From Alphaproteobacteria bacterium (GTDB lineage Bacteria > Pseudomonadota > Alphaproteobacteria > Ferrovibrionales > Ferrovibrionaceae), in the NCBI GenBank assembly GCA_947473805.1, contig CANJGB010000010.1:33163-97162 (forward strand): 64,000 bases of DNA. Reading direction: 5' to 3'. The stretch's first letter is position 1. Each line of letters begins with the position of its first letter. Below the pieces are notes generated by a model, which saw only the letters and a list, made by a program, of their open reading frames with translations, was not told the DNA's origin and searched no databases. A program made the translations under genes and the position numbers. Below, piece after piece: positions 17,603-25,792 of the stretch.

Positions 17603-18654
17603 CGGCGCCATTTGATATTGCCGGTCGGCAGATCGGGATTGGGCACCCGCCATACGTAATCGCCGAGATGTCTGCCAACCACAATGGCGATATCAGGCGC
17701 GCCTACGATTTGCTGGAAGCGGCGAAAAAGGCTGGCGCCGACGCCGTCAAGTTGCAGACTTATACTGCGGACACGATGACGATCGATCATGCCGGCCGGG
17801 AATTCACTATCGAGGGCGGTCTGTGGGACGGGCGGCAGTTGTACGACCTCTATACCGAGGCATCGACTCCGTGGGAGTGGCATCGGCAATTGTTCGAGCG
17901 GGGGCGCGCTCTCGGACTGCACGTCTTCAGCACGCCCTTCGACTCGACGGCGGTGGATTTTCTCGAGGAACTGCAGGCTCCGGCATACAAGATCGCCTCG
18001 TTTGAACTGCTCGACCTGCCACTCATTCAACGTGTTGCGGCTACCGGCAAACCCATCATCATGTCGACCGGGATGGCCGACCGCGCCGAAATCGCCGAGG
18101 CCGTCGCCGCGGCGAGAACTGCGGGCGCCACTAGTCTGGCTCTATTGCACTGCGTCAGTGGCTATCCGGCGCCCGTGGAAGAGGCCAACCTGCGTACCAT
18201 CGCTGACATGACGGCTGCGTTTGGCTGTACTGTCGGCCTGTCGGACCATACGCTTGGATCGGATGTCGCGATCGCCGCAGTGGCTGTTGGTGCGTCGATG
18301 ATCGAGAAACATGTAACGCTGGCGCGCGCCGATGGTGGGCCGGACTCCGCCTTTTCACTCGAGCCCGACGAACTCGCGCGTCTTTGCGGCGGTGTCGCTA
18401 CGGCATGGCGGTCGCTTGGCTACGTTACCTATGAGCGGCAACCAAGCGAGGTGCAGAATCTGCAGTTCCGTCGCTCCATTTATGTAGTCGAGGATATCCG
18501 GGCCGGTGAGACATTGAGCGAACGTAATGTGCGCGCGATCCGCCCCGGGTTCGGGCTGCCGCCGAAGCATATGCCCGACCTTCTGGGTCGGGTTGCAGAA
18601 GTCGATATTAAGCGCGGCACGGCGATGCGTTTCGAATTTCTCAAGCCGAGATAA
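17599..18654 (+). CDS. pseI: Pseudaminic acid synthase, PseI (NeuB family)
   Basis: A 351-residue NeuB-family synthase. The TIM-barrel part has VIAEMSANHNGD, KLQTYTADTM and STPFD. A C-terminal SAF (antifreeze-like) domain from about 290 carries FRRSIYVVEDIRAGE. It condenses phosphoenolpyruvate with the six-carbon sugar released by PseG to give the nine-carbon acid. The ANHNGD and LQTYT features are closer to PseI than to sialic acid synthases. It is the pathway-defining enzyme of the first half of the operon and is coupled by ATGA to the deacetylase gene. Confidence 0.9.
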   Translation: MTAPFDIAGRQIGIGHPPYVIAEMSANHNGDIRRAYDLLEAAKKAGADAVKLQTYTADTMTIDHAGREFTIEGGLWDGRQLYDLYTEASTPWEWHRQLFERGRALGLHVFSTPFDSTAVDFLEELQAPAYKIASFELLDLPLIQRVAATGKPIIMSTGMADRAEIAEAVAAARTAGATSLALLHCVSGYPAPVEEANLRTIADMTAAFGCTVGLSDHTLGSDVAIAAVAVGASMIEKHVTLARADGGPDSAFSLEPDELARLCGGVATAWRSLGYVTYERQPSEVQNLQFRRSIYVVEDIRAGETLSERNVRAIRPGFGLPPKHMPDLLGRVAEVDIKRGTAMRFEFLKPR

Positions 18655-18672
18655 GTGAAGGGGACCGTTGCC

Positions 18673-19950
18673 GTGAGCAAGCTTGCGCTGCTGGGTGGGC
18701 CATCTTCCGTGACCGCACCGCTTCCGTTGTTCCGGACTATCGGAAGGCGCGAGCGTGAGTTGGTAAACGAGGTGCTCGACAATGGACTTTTGTCGGGCTT
18801 TTTCGGATCTTGGAGTCCCGAGTTCTACGGCGGCGCCATGGTGCGTCGGCTGGAGGAGCACTGGGCGACCATGTTCGGCGCCCGTCACGCCGTGTCCATG
18901 AATTCCGCGACGTCCGGGCTAATTGCGGCAATGGGGGCAATAGGCATTGGGCCCGGGGACGAGGTAATCGTCCCGCCGTACACCATGTCGGCAACCGCTA
19001 TCGCGCCGCTTTTCTACGGCGGGATTCCCGTGTTCGCTGACATCGAGGCACAGACCTTTTGCCTAGATCCGGCAAAGGTTGCGGCGCTAGTAAGTCCGCG
19101 TACTAAGGCGATCATTGCCGTGAACCTGTTCGGCCACCCGGCGCCGCTTGCCGAGTTGCGCGCGCTTGCCGACAAGCATGGAATCTCCCTGGTCGAAGAC
19201 AACGCGCAGGGCATTCTGGCGCGGGAGAGCGGGCGGTATGCCGGCACCATTGGGCACATCGGGGTTTTCAGCCTGAATGTGCACAAGCATATCCAGGCCG
19301 GCGAGGGCGGCATCTGCACGACTGACGACCCCGCGCTGGCGTTGCGCCTGCAGGCGATCAGGAACCACGGCGAGAACGTGGTGAATGCCGCCGGCATCAC
19401 CGACTTGACCAACATGGTGGGTTTCAATTTCCGTATGACCGAACTATCGGCCGCGGTCGGCCTTGCCCAGCTTGAAAAGGTCGAGGACCTGGTCGCCGGA
19501 CGCCAGGCGCTTGCTCGCGATTTGAGCGCAGGTCTAACCGGCCTCCCCGGCGTTACGCCGCCAGAGGTCCGCGCCGGCTGCGAGCACGTATATTATGTTC
19601 TGGCCTTGCGCATCGACGAAGGCGCACTCGGGTTGAGCCGAGACCTGTTCGTGAAGGCGGTTGAGGCCGAGGGCATTCCCCTCTACGCCGGCTACATCAA
19701 CCCGCTCTACCGGCTGCCCATGTTTCAGCAGCGCATTGCCATTGGGGGCGGTGGTTTTCCGTTTAGTCTCGATCCAGGCAGAACCTATGCGGACGGCCTG
19801 TGCCCGGTGACCGAGCGCATGCATGATGAGCAGTTCGTCGGCTACGAAATCTGCGCCTACGATCCGACGCCCGAACAGGTGGCCCAGATGGTGGCCGGCG
19901 TTCGGAAAGTGGTCGAGAACCGCCGCGAATTGAGTGAGCGGGCCGCCTGA
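18673..19950 (+). CDS. DegT/DnrJ/EryC1 aminotransferase (second triad)
   Basis: A PLP aminotransferase of about 425 residues. K205 in FSLNVHKHIQAGEGG is the PLP lysine, and MNSATSGLIAAMGA is the cofactor-binding region. The start chosen is GTG at 18673, with AAGGGGA about ten bases upstream; an in-frame GTG at 18655 directly follows the pseI stop. It is clearly different from PseC upstream, so it acts on another sugar or another carbon. The next two genes are an SpsF-type cytidylyltransferase and a Gfo/Idh oxidoreductase, repeating the set of activities found at 10616-13611. Confidence 0.85.
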   Translation: MSKLALLGGPSSVTAPLPLFRTIGRRERELVNEVLDNGLLSGFFGSWSPEFYGGAMVRRLEEHWATMFGARHAVSMNSATSGLIAAMGAIGIGPGDEVIVPPYTMSATAIAPLFYGGIPVFADIEAQTFCLDPAKVAALVSPRTKAIIAVNLFGHPAPLAELRALADKHGISLVEDNAQGILARESGRYAGTIGHIGVFSLNVHKHIQAGEGGICTTDDPALALRLQAIRNHGENVVNAAGITDLTNMVGFNFRMTELSAAVGLAQLEKVEDLVAGRQALARDLSAGLTGLPGVTPPEVRAGCEHVYYVLALRIDEGALGLSRDLFVKAVEAEGIPLYAGYINPLYRLPMFQQRIAIGGGGFPFSLDPGRTYADGLCPVTERMHDEQFVGYEICAYDPTPEQVAQMVAGVRKVVENRRELSERAA

Positions 19951-19951
19951 A

Positions 19952-20695
19952 ATGCAGCGTGTCGTCGCCAGCATAGAGGCTCGCATGGGTTCGTCGCGTT
20001 TTCCGGGCAAGGTCTTGGCCGATGTCGGCGGCCGGGCCGCGCTCGATCACCTGCTGGATCGCCTGCGGGCCTGTCAGCGTTTGGATGACATTGTACTGGC
20101 GACCACAACCGATGCCCGCGACGACGCACTGGAAACCTGGGCGGCGCGCGTTGGTGTCGCCTGTTTTCGCGGCAGCGAGGATGATGTATTGGCTCGTGTG
20201 GTCGGCGCCCAACGCCTGGTAGGCGGCGAGGTTGTGGTCGAAGTGACCGGTGATTGCACATTGCTTTGTCCCGAGATTATCGATCTCGGCGTCGATACTT
20301 TCTTCGCTAACCGCTGTGACGTGGTGAGCAACTGCGGCGCGGTGCAGACCTTTCCCATGGGGGCCGATGTACAGGTCTTTCCGCTGGCGCTGCTGGAGGA
20401 GGTCGAGCGTACCATCACAGATCCGGCTGTCCGCGAGCATGTTTCGTTGCACTTCTACCGGCATCCGGAGCGTTACCGGATTCACTACTTGCTGGCGCCC
20501 GCACCCTGGCGGGAGCCATCGTGGCGCCTACAACTCGACTATCCCGAGGATCTTGTTTTTATTAACGCTGTCTACGCCGCGCTTGTCCCGGATCACGGGC
20601 CGGTATTCGGTTTGGCGGAGATCGTTGGCCTTTTGCGCCGCCGGCCGGAACTTCTCGCGATCAATGCCCACTGTCAGGAAACCGTGGTGCAGTGA
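19952..20695 (+). CDS. SpsF-type cytidylyltransferase (second copy)
   Basis: The 247-residue protein starts MQRVVASIEARMGSSRFPGKVL, the SpsF nucleotide-binding motif, and has FRGSEDDVLARV. It is visibly paralogous to the N-terminal half of the 11578-13611 fusion. Where the fusion has ADCPLLDP, this protein has GDCTLLCP, so one acidic residue of the active-site region is changed. SpsF enzymes of sporulating bacilli activate a pseudaminic-type acid with CTP. Either copy could stand in for the missing canonical PseF. The start follows the DegT stop by one base, and the end overlaps the Gfo/Idh gene (GTGA). Confidence 0.85.
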   Translation: MQRVVASIEARMGSSRFPGKVLADVGGRAALDHLLDRLRACQRLDDIVLATTTDARDDALETWAARVGVACFRGSEDDVLARVVGAQRLVGGEVVVEVTGDCTLLCPEIIDLGVDTFFANRCDVVSNCGAVQTFPMGADVQVFPLALLEEVERTITDPAVREHVSLHFYRHPERYRIHYLLAPAPWREPSWRLQLDYPEDLVFINAVYAALVPDHGPVFGLAEIVGLLRRRPELLAINAHCQETVVQ

Positions 20696-21690
20696 CCAAG
20701 CCTTTAGTCGCGGCGCTGGTCGGGTGCGGAAAAATGGGCGCGACATATGTCGATGACCCACTGCTTAAAAGCTATTTCCGCTATGCCTCGCATGCCGAGG
20801 TTCTGTCGGCCCATCCACAAATCGACTGGCGCGCCGCCGTCGATATAGACGCGGAAAGTGCCAAGTCCGTTGCAACCCGCTGGAATGTTCCGGAATGGTC
20901 GATACGTGCAGCCGACCTGCCGTCGCGCGATGAGATCACGTTTGCGGTCCTCGCGGTTCCGCCCGGACAACGGCGCGCGGTGCTCGAGCAACTGCCAGCA
21001 CTCCGCGCCATCATCCTTGAAAAGCCCTTGGATGACGATGATCTGCTCGACTTGTGCGCACGGCGGGGCATCGCAGTACAGGTCAACCTGCTTCGCCGCG
21101 CCGACCGAACCTGCCGTGAACTGGCCGCCGGTGGGCTTGCCGCCCGGATCGGCCTGCCGCAGGCCGCATCGGTTTTCTATGGCAACGGCATTTGCAACAA
21201 CGGTATCCACATGATGGACCTTGTGCGCATGCTTCTGGGCGAGGTCGAGTTGGTTTCTGCGCTGGGGCCGGGTGTCAAAACAGGGCCGGTCGTCGGCGAC
21301 ATCCAAGTTCCCTTCGCTTGCCGCATGGCTAGCGGCCTCGTCGTTACAGGTCATCCGCTGGACTTCGGGTTCTACCGCGAAAATGCGCTCGAGATCTGGG
21401 GCGACAACGGCTGGCTTGGGCTTGTGCTCGAAGGTCTGCAGTTGCATATGGCTCCCCGCCTTTCCAGTCGGACAACTTCCCGTGCAAGTGAATTGTCCAG
21501 GGATGCTTCGACGGTTGAGGCGACCGGCCTCGGAGAGGCCTTGTACGACATGCACGACAGCTTGATACGCCATGTGGATGAAGGCGCGCCATTGTTGTCG
21601 CCCGCGTCTTCTGCGGTGTGCAGTACTGCCGTCGTCCACGCCATAGTCCGCTCAGCCCGAATGGGTGGCGGTTGGATAAAGCCGAATTGA
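20692..21690 (+). CDS. Gfo/Idh/MocA-family oxidoreductase (second triad)
   Basis: A 332-residue protein starting with GTG in a four-base GTGA overlap. It has ALVGCGKMGATY as the Rossmann motif and IILEKPLDD with the family Lys. The FYGNGICNNGIHMMDLVRMLLG stretch is the conserved His region of the C-terminal domain. It differs strongly from the Gfo/Idh enzymes at 2217 and 10616. With the preceding aminotransferase and cytidylyltransferase it forms a second oxidation, transamination and activation set. The function is inferred from family and order. Confidence 0.8.
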   Translation: MTKPLVAALVGCGKMGATYVDDPLLKSYFRYASHAEVLSAHPQIDWRAAVDIDAESAKSVATRWNVPEWSIRAADLPSRDEITFAVLAVPPGQRRAVLEQLPALRAIILEKPLDDDDLLDLCARRGIAVQVNLLRRADRTCRELAAGGLAARIGLPQAASVFYGNGICNNGIHMMDLVRMLLGEVELVSALGPGVKTGPVVGDIQVPFACRMASGLVVTGHPLDFGFYRENALEIWGDNGWLGLVLEGLQLHMAPRLSSRTTSRASELSRDASTVEATGLGEALYDMHDSLIRHVDEGAPLLSPASSAVCSTAVVHAIVRSARMGGGWIKPN

Positions 21691-22796
21691 ACGGAAAAAA
21701 ACTGCTCGGCTTCGTCGAAGATCCTGGCGCCGCCAATTGGTTTGTTCCTCTCGCCCCTGCTTTGCGGGCGAGGGGCTACGACCTCGACCTTTGTGGCGCC
21801 GGAACCGCCTTGGCGTATCTGGCCGAACGTGAGACGCCTGTGCGGGACGCCGACGGGGCATCGATCATGCAATCGATCAGCGAAGGCAGCTACGCGGCGT
21901 TGCTGGTCGGAACCGCGGAGAACCCGGATACTCTGGGCCATCGGCTGGTTGATACGGCGCGCGCTTGTACATTGCCGAGCATTGGAATTATCGACCTCGC
22001 AGTAAATGCCGCCCACCGTTTTCGCGGGAATGGCGGTCGACCGCTGGAGCACGCCCCCGACTTTCTTGTCGTCCCCGACCGAGAGGCTGCGTCGGCCTTT
22101 AGCGCCCTTGGATTTGCGGTCAATAGAATCGCGACAGTGGGGCAGGTTCACTTGGAATCGATTCTAAGATCGGCGAAATCTATCTCACCCATGAGGCGCG
22201 CGAAGGCGCGTCAGTTTGCAGCGCCAGGCATTCCCGCGGATCGTCCTCTCTGGGTATTTGTATCCGAGGTGGGCTATGCTTTCGATGATCCCCATGATGC
22301 CAGCGGAGCGGATTTCAGCTTGCGCGGACGGGGCAATACTCATTACCGAACGGCTGTGGTCCTCGAAGAACTTATCGAGGTGATGAAAGAATTAGATCCG
22401 GCCCCGTGGCTGGTCGTGCGCCTGCACCCCAAGAACAAGAGGGTGGAATTTGACCTCTATCGCAGTGAAATCCAGGGCCTGAGCCAATTTGGAGATCCAG
22501 TCCCACTCATCATGGCGGCTGATGCCGTTGTTGGTATGACGTCGATGCTGATGGAAGAAGCAGCCGCGCTCGGGCGCCCGACCTTGTCGATTTTGCCCCG
22601 TCCAGCCGAACGCGATTGGCTTCCGGGACTGGCTGACGGAAAAATACCGGTCGCAACGACGCGAGAAGAAGTGCGGATGGCAGTCGCCGAACTGGCCCGC
22701 CGCACGCCTTCGCTCGCGACCAGTTTCGATGGCGCACTCGACAATGCAGTGTCGGCGATTTCTGCGGTCGTTTCACTTGGCGAGTTGCCACGATGA
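21687..22796 (+). CDS. GT-B-like protein, possible nonulosonate transferase
   Basis: About 369 residues from a TTG at 21687 (TTGA overlap). I do not recognise a named family. The N-terminus reads LLGFVEDPGAANWFVPLAPALRARG, a nucleotide-sugar-like Rossmann start. The C-terminal half has RLHPKNKRVEF and ADAVVGMTSMLMEEAAALGRP, the pattern of GT-B enzymes such as hydrolysing epimerases and CDP-glycerol-type transferases. It sits between nonulosonate enzymes and a formyltransferase, so a transferase for the CMP-nonulosonate is one reasonable guess. Confidence 0.6.
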   Translation: MNGKKLLGFVEDPGAANWFVPLAPALRARGYDLDLCGAGTALAYLAERETPVRDADGASIMQSISEGSYAALLVGTAENPDTLGHRLVDTARACTLPSIGIIDLAVNAAHRFRGNGGRPLEHAPDFLVVPDREAASAFSALGFAVNRIATVGQVHLESILRSAKSISPMRRAKARQFAAPGIPADRPLWVFVSEVGYAFDDPHDASGADFSLRGRGNTHYRTAVVLEELIEVMKELDPAPWLVVRLHPKNKRVEFDLYRSEIQGLSQFGDPVPLIMAADAVVGMTSMLMEEAAALGRPTLSILPRPAERDWLPGLADGKIPVATTREEVRMAVAELARRTPSLATSFDGALDNAVSAISAVVSLGELPR

Positions 22797-23494
22797 ACAA
22801 GATCGGTGTGCTTGGAACGTGGGATGGTATCCTCCTGGGCCATTTCGTGCAGGCCTTACTCGATGCCGGTGTCGGCATTGATTGCATTCTGCTTGATTCC
22901 AAACCGACATCCCCGCGAGATTTCTCGATTCATGAAGAGAGGACCCGTGGTGCGTTGCCGCCCATTTCCCTTCATGAGTTTGCCAGTGCGCACATTCCCT
23001 GTTTTCCGGTCGAGGATCACAATGGTCGCGTGGCGGTCGATATCGTATGCGAACGTGGGCTGGACATTCTGGTGAATGGTGGGACGCCTCGGATCTTGCG
23101 GACGGAAATGCTCACCGCGCCGTCATTGGGAGTCGTTAACTGCCACCCGGGGCTTTTGCCCAGCTATCGCGGTGCGAGCTGCGTAGAATGGGCCCTTTTC
23201 AATGGCGACCCGGTCGGTAACAGCATACACTTGATGTCTGCCGGTATCGATGAAGGTAAGCTCCTACGCACAGCTGCCGTGCCGGTTCCGCAAAATGCGT
23301 CCTACACGTCAATCCGGATTGCGGTTTATCGCGCCGGCTTCCGCTTGATGGCCGAGGCTTGCTTGTCCCTTCAGGCTGGAACGGTCACCGAATGCAGTTT
23401 CGTGGAGCAGGGTGCCGGACACTACTTTAAGCCGATAGATGCCGATTCGATGAAAATCGTCCTCGCGCGCTATCCCGAGGCGAGGCCGGCTTGA
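22793..23494 (+). CDS. Formyltransferase-family protein (canonical active site)
   Basis: The 233-residue protein has VVNCHPGLLPSYRGASCVEWAL, the N-x-H and P-x-R-G motifs of 10-formyltetrahydrofolate-dependent formyltransferases, and MSAGIDEGKLL for the catalytic Asp region. Unlike the formyltransferase at 16236, the catalytic Asn is present. It probably N-formylates an amino sugar. It overlaps the gene before it (ATGA) and the dioxygenase gene after it (TTGA). Confidence 0.85.
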   Translation: MNKIGVLGTWDGILLGHFVQALLDAGVGIDCILLDSKPTSPRDFSIHEERTRGALPPISLHEFASAHIPCFPVEDHNGRVAVDIVCERGLDILVNGGTPRILRTEMLTAPSLGVVNCHPGLLPSYRGASCVEWALFNGDPVGNSIHLMSAGIDEGKLLRTAAVPVPQNASYTSIRIAVYRAGFRLMAEACLSLQAGTVTECSFVEQGAGHYFKPIDADSMKIVLARYPEARPA

Positions 23495-24413
23495 TTGCCT
23501 CCGCTATCCGCGGCCTGCGCGCCATTATCGGTGACTGGTTGTGGCTGCGAACCCTGCGACGGCATCATAGCCGTATGGGTCGGGTGGATGCGCCACGCTA
23601 TACACGTCATCTTGAGCGTTGCCGCGCCATCTCAGGCGGGGGTTTATCGGTCTTGCCAGCTGATGTCGAGCGTGCGAGGCACTTCTCCGAACGTGGTTTC
23701 GTCTCGTTTTCGAGCCTTGAGTTGCTGAAGACAGCGCGCGCCATCGGTAGCCGTGTGAGAAACTTGGAACAGCAAGGCGAACTGCACTGGCAAAGCAATG
23801 GGCGTTTCGAAGGTAATTTGGCGACGACGTTCCCGGAACTGGAGACGGTTTTCACTGGTGAGGTGGCCGGATTTGCCAAGGCCTATTACGGTGCCAATTT
23901 CCGTATCTACTTTGGCCTTCTTTATAAATCGGAACGCGTGTTCGACGACCCGCGAGGGTCGCAGTTGTGGCATGCCGACGGCGGCCCGGGGACATGCATC
24001 AACCTTATGTTTTTATAAGTGACGCCACCTCCCGGAACGGCGCAATGGAATGCTTGCCGTGGAATGAAACCTTGTCTGTCTTCGAACAGGAGAGGGCGGC
24101 AATCAGGCGCCAGCGACCTTCTGCGATGGTTCCAGACAAGGAATCAGAGCGTGATCGGCGATGTGCTTGGTATGCCGCACATATCGATCGAGCCCACGCA
24201 TCAGAAGTCGTACAGCCGGTGGGCGAGCCTGGCCTGGTTCTGGCGTTCCGCAACAACCTGTTGCACAAGGGCGGGTTTCCGGAACCTGGCGAGTCGAGGA
24301 TGGTATTCGTGTTTCATCTTTATCCCGGCGAAACAGCTTTCGATTTCAAAGACTATGTAAATGGAGGGATGGGCAAAACCGACTCCTATCCTCGTGATCC
24401 AGCACAATGGTAG
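23491..24413 (+). pseudogene. PhyH-like Fe(II)/2-oxoglutarate dioxygenase, frameshifted
   Basis: The reading frame from TTG 23491 stops at 24018 just after W-H161-A-D163-G-G, the HxD iron motif of phytanoyl-CoA-type dioxygenases. The rest of the protein continues in the -1 frame to 24413: FISDATSRNGAMECLPW, then NNLLHKGG with the distal iron His and ESRMVFVFH with the 2-oxoglutarate Arg. Joined after F174, the two parts give one complete protein of about 307 residues with all ligands. The break is at a run of five T (24010-24014). One missing T in the sequence, a real mutation, or slippage could explain it. Such enzymes hydroxylate small molecules or sugars. Confidence 0.75.
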
Positions 24414-25759
24414 ATAAGTTGCCCGATATTCGCGTCTTTGGCAGAGAGTCCGCATGGGACAATGCATGGTTTCCCGCCATGTTTGTCGGCGGTCTTGAGC
24501 GTGATGGACTCGAAAGCCGCCTCGCTGGCGTTCTTTTGGATATATTCAGCGCGTTGAAGCCTGAGTCAATTACGGCGTTGCAACAGGCTGTGACGGAAAG
24601 CACCGTCATCGACGATGCCGACAAGGCCGCGCTCGGCGCCGCGCTGGAGCGGACGCAGCGACAGGCCGAATTCAATGCCCGCTGCTATGCGCGCTCCTCG
24701 CCCGAGGACGAGCGGGTCGTGGCATGGCCCAACAATCCACGCACCAAGGCAGCAGATCCTGATTTCTACTTCGACATTTTCGAGGATCTGCCCTACCGGG
24801 ATGTCTATCCGATCCTCACGTCCGCGACCCCGATCGGAAGTGCGGGCTCGTGCTTTGCATTGCGGATCGCCCATCAACTACAGAGTTGGGGCTACAACTA
24901 TGTCATCGAAGAAGATGATCTTCCCCCTGGCTTTCCCGTTGATCGTTTGGCCAGCACGTCCTACCGCATGGCTCCGGCACGCATGGGCACCCTGTTCAAT
25001 GTGCCGAGCATGCGGCAGATGGTCGAGCGCGCCTTCGGCGTGATGCAACCGGAAAAAATACTCGTGCAGGACGATCGGCGCCTCGTCGATCCATTTCGAA
25101 GCATACAGCCGCTATACAATGATCTGGCCGGATTTTCTGGGGATTATCAGCAGCACAACGAGGCGCTTCGCAGGGCGTTGCTCAAGTGCGAGGTATTCGT
25201 TCTCACGCTTGGTCTCACCGAGGCGTGGCGCTTTGCTCATTCAGGTGAGTACGCCAGTCTGTCGCCGTGGCGCATTGATCCATCGCTTTTGCGCCCACAC
25301 CAGCTCTCGGTCGCGGAGAATGTCGCTGAACTCGAACGCCTTTTCGAGGTCTACACGAAGTTCCGCCCGGGCATAAAGTTGATTGTCAGTGTTTCGCCAG
25401 TGCCGCTTAACAAGACGTTCTCGACCTCACAGCACGTCGTGGCGGCGAATGCCCTGTCGAAAGCGACGCTGCGCGTTGCAGCGGACGAATTCTGCCGCAA
25501 CCATTCGGGGCAGGCGTTTTACTTCCCGTCATACGAAGTCGTTATGTCCTGCACCCGGGAGCCGTGGGAGTCGGATATGCGGCATGTGTCGCCGGCGGCC
25601 GTCGAGCGAGTGATGAAGCTTTTTCGACGCATGTTTTTCGTCGATCAGTCGCATGCCGTCCCCGTTCTCCACCACGATGTTGTCGACACTTCACCCGACG
25701 TCATGACGCTCGCAAAAGGCCGGGCGAAGAAATTGCTGAGAAAATTGGGGCTACGTTGA
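24407..25759 (+). CDS. GSCFA-domain protein
   Basis: The 450-residue protein contains G147-S-C-F-A151, the motif that names the GSCFA family. It is followed by LTLGLTEAWRF and VSVSPVPLNKTF, also conserved in that family. GSCFA proteins are related to SGNH hydrolases and are often found in polysaccharide clusters; their reaction is not firmly known. The N-terminal 140 residues are an extra part I do not recognise. The gene overlaps the dioxygenase remnant by seven bases. An acyl-transfer or esterase role on the glycan is possible. Confidence 0.82.
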   Translation: MVDKLPDIRVFGRESAWDNAWFPAMFVGGLERDGLESRLAGVLLDIFSALKPESITALQQAVTESTVIDDADKAALGAALERTQRQAEFNARCYARSSPEDERVVAWPNNPRTKAADPDFYFDIFEDLPYRDVYPILTSATPIGSAGSCFALRIAHQLQSWGYNYVIEEDDLPPGFPVDRLASTSYRMAPARMGTLFNVPSMRQMVERAFGVMQPEKILVQDDRRLVDPFRSIQPLYNDLAGFSGDYQQHNEALRRALLKCEVFVLTLGLTEAWRFAHSGEYASLSPWRIDPSLLRPHQLSVAENVAELERLFEVYTKFRPGIKLIVSVSPVPLNKTFSTSQHVVAANALSKATLRVAADEFCRNHSGQAFYFPSYEVVMSCTREPWESDMRHVSPAAVERVMKLFRRMFFVDQSHAVPVLHHDVVDTSPDVMTLAKGRAKKLLRKLGLR

Positions 25760-25792
25760 GCCGATGGCTCAATCCTGCGCCGGAGGATGACA

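Noticed and set aside
24004..24020. Programmed -1 frameshift in the dioxygenase gene
   Set aside because: The heptamer is a poor match to known slippery sites and no downstream stem-loop was obvious; mutation or sequencing error is more likely, though not proven.
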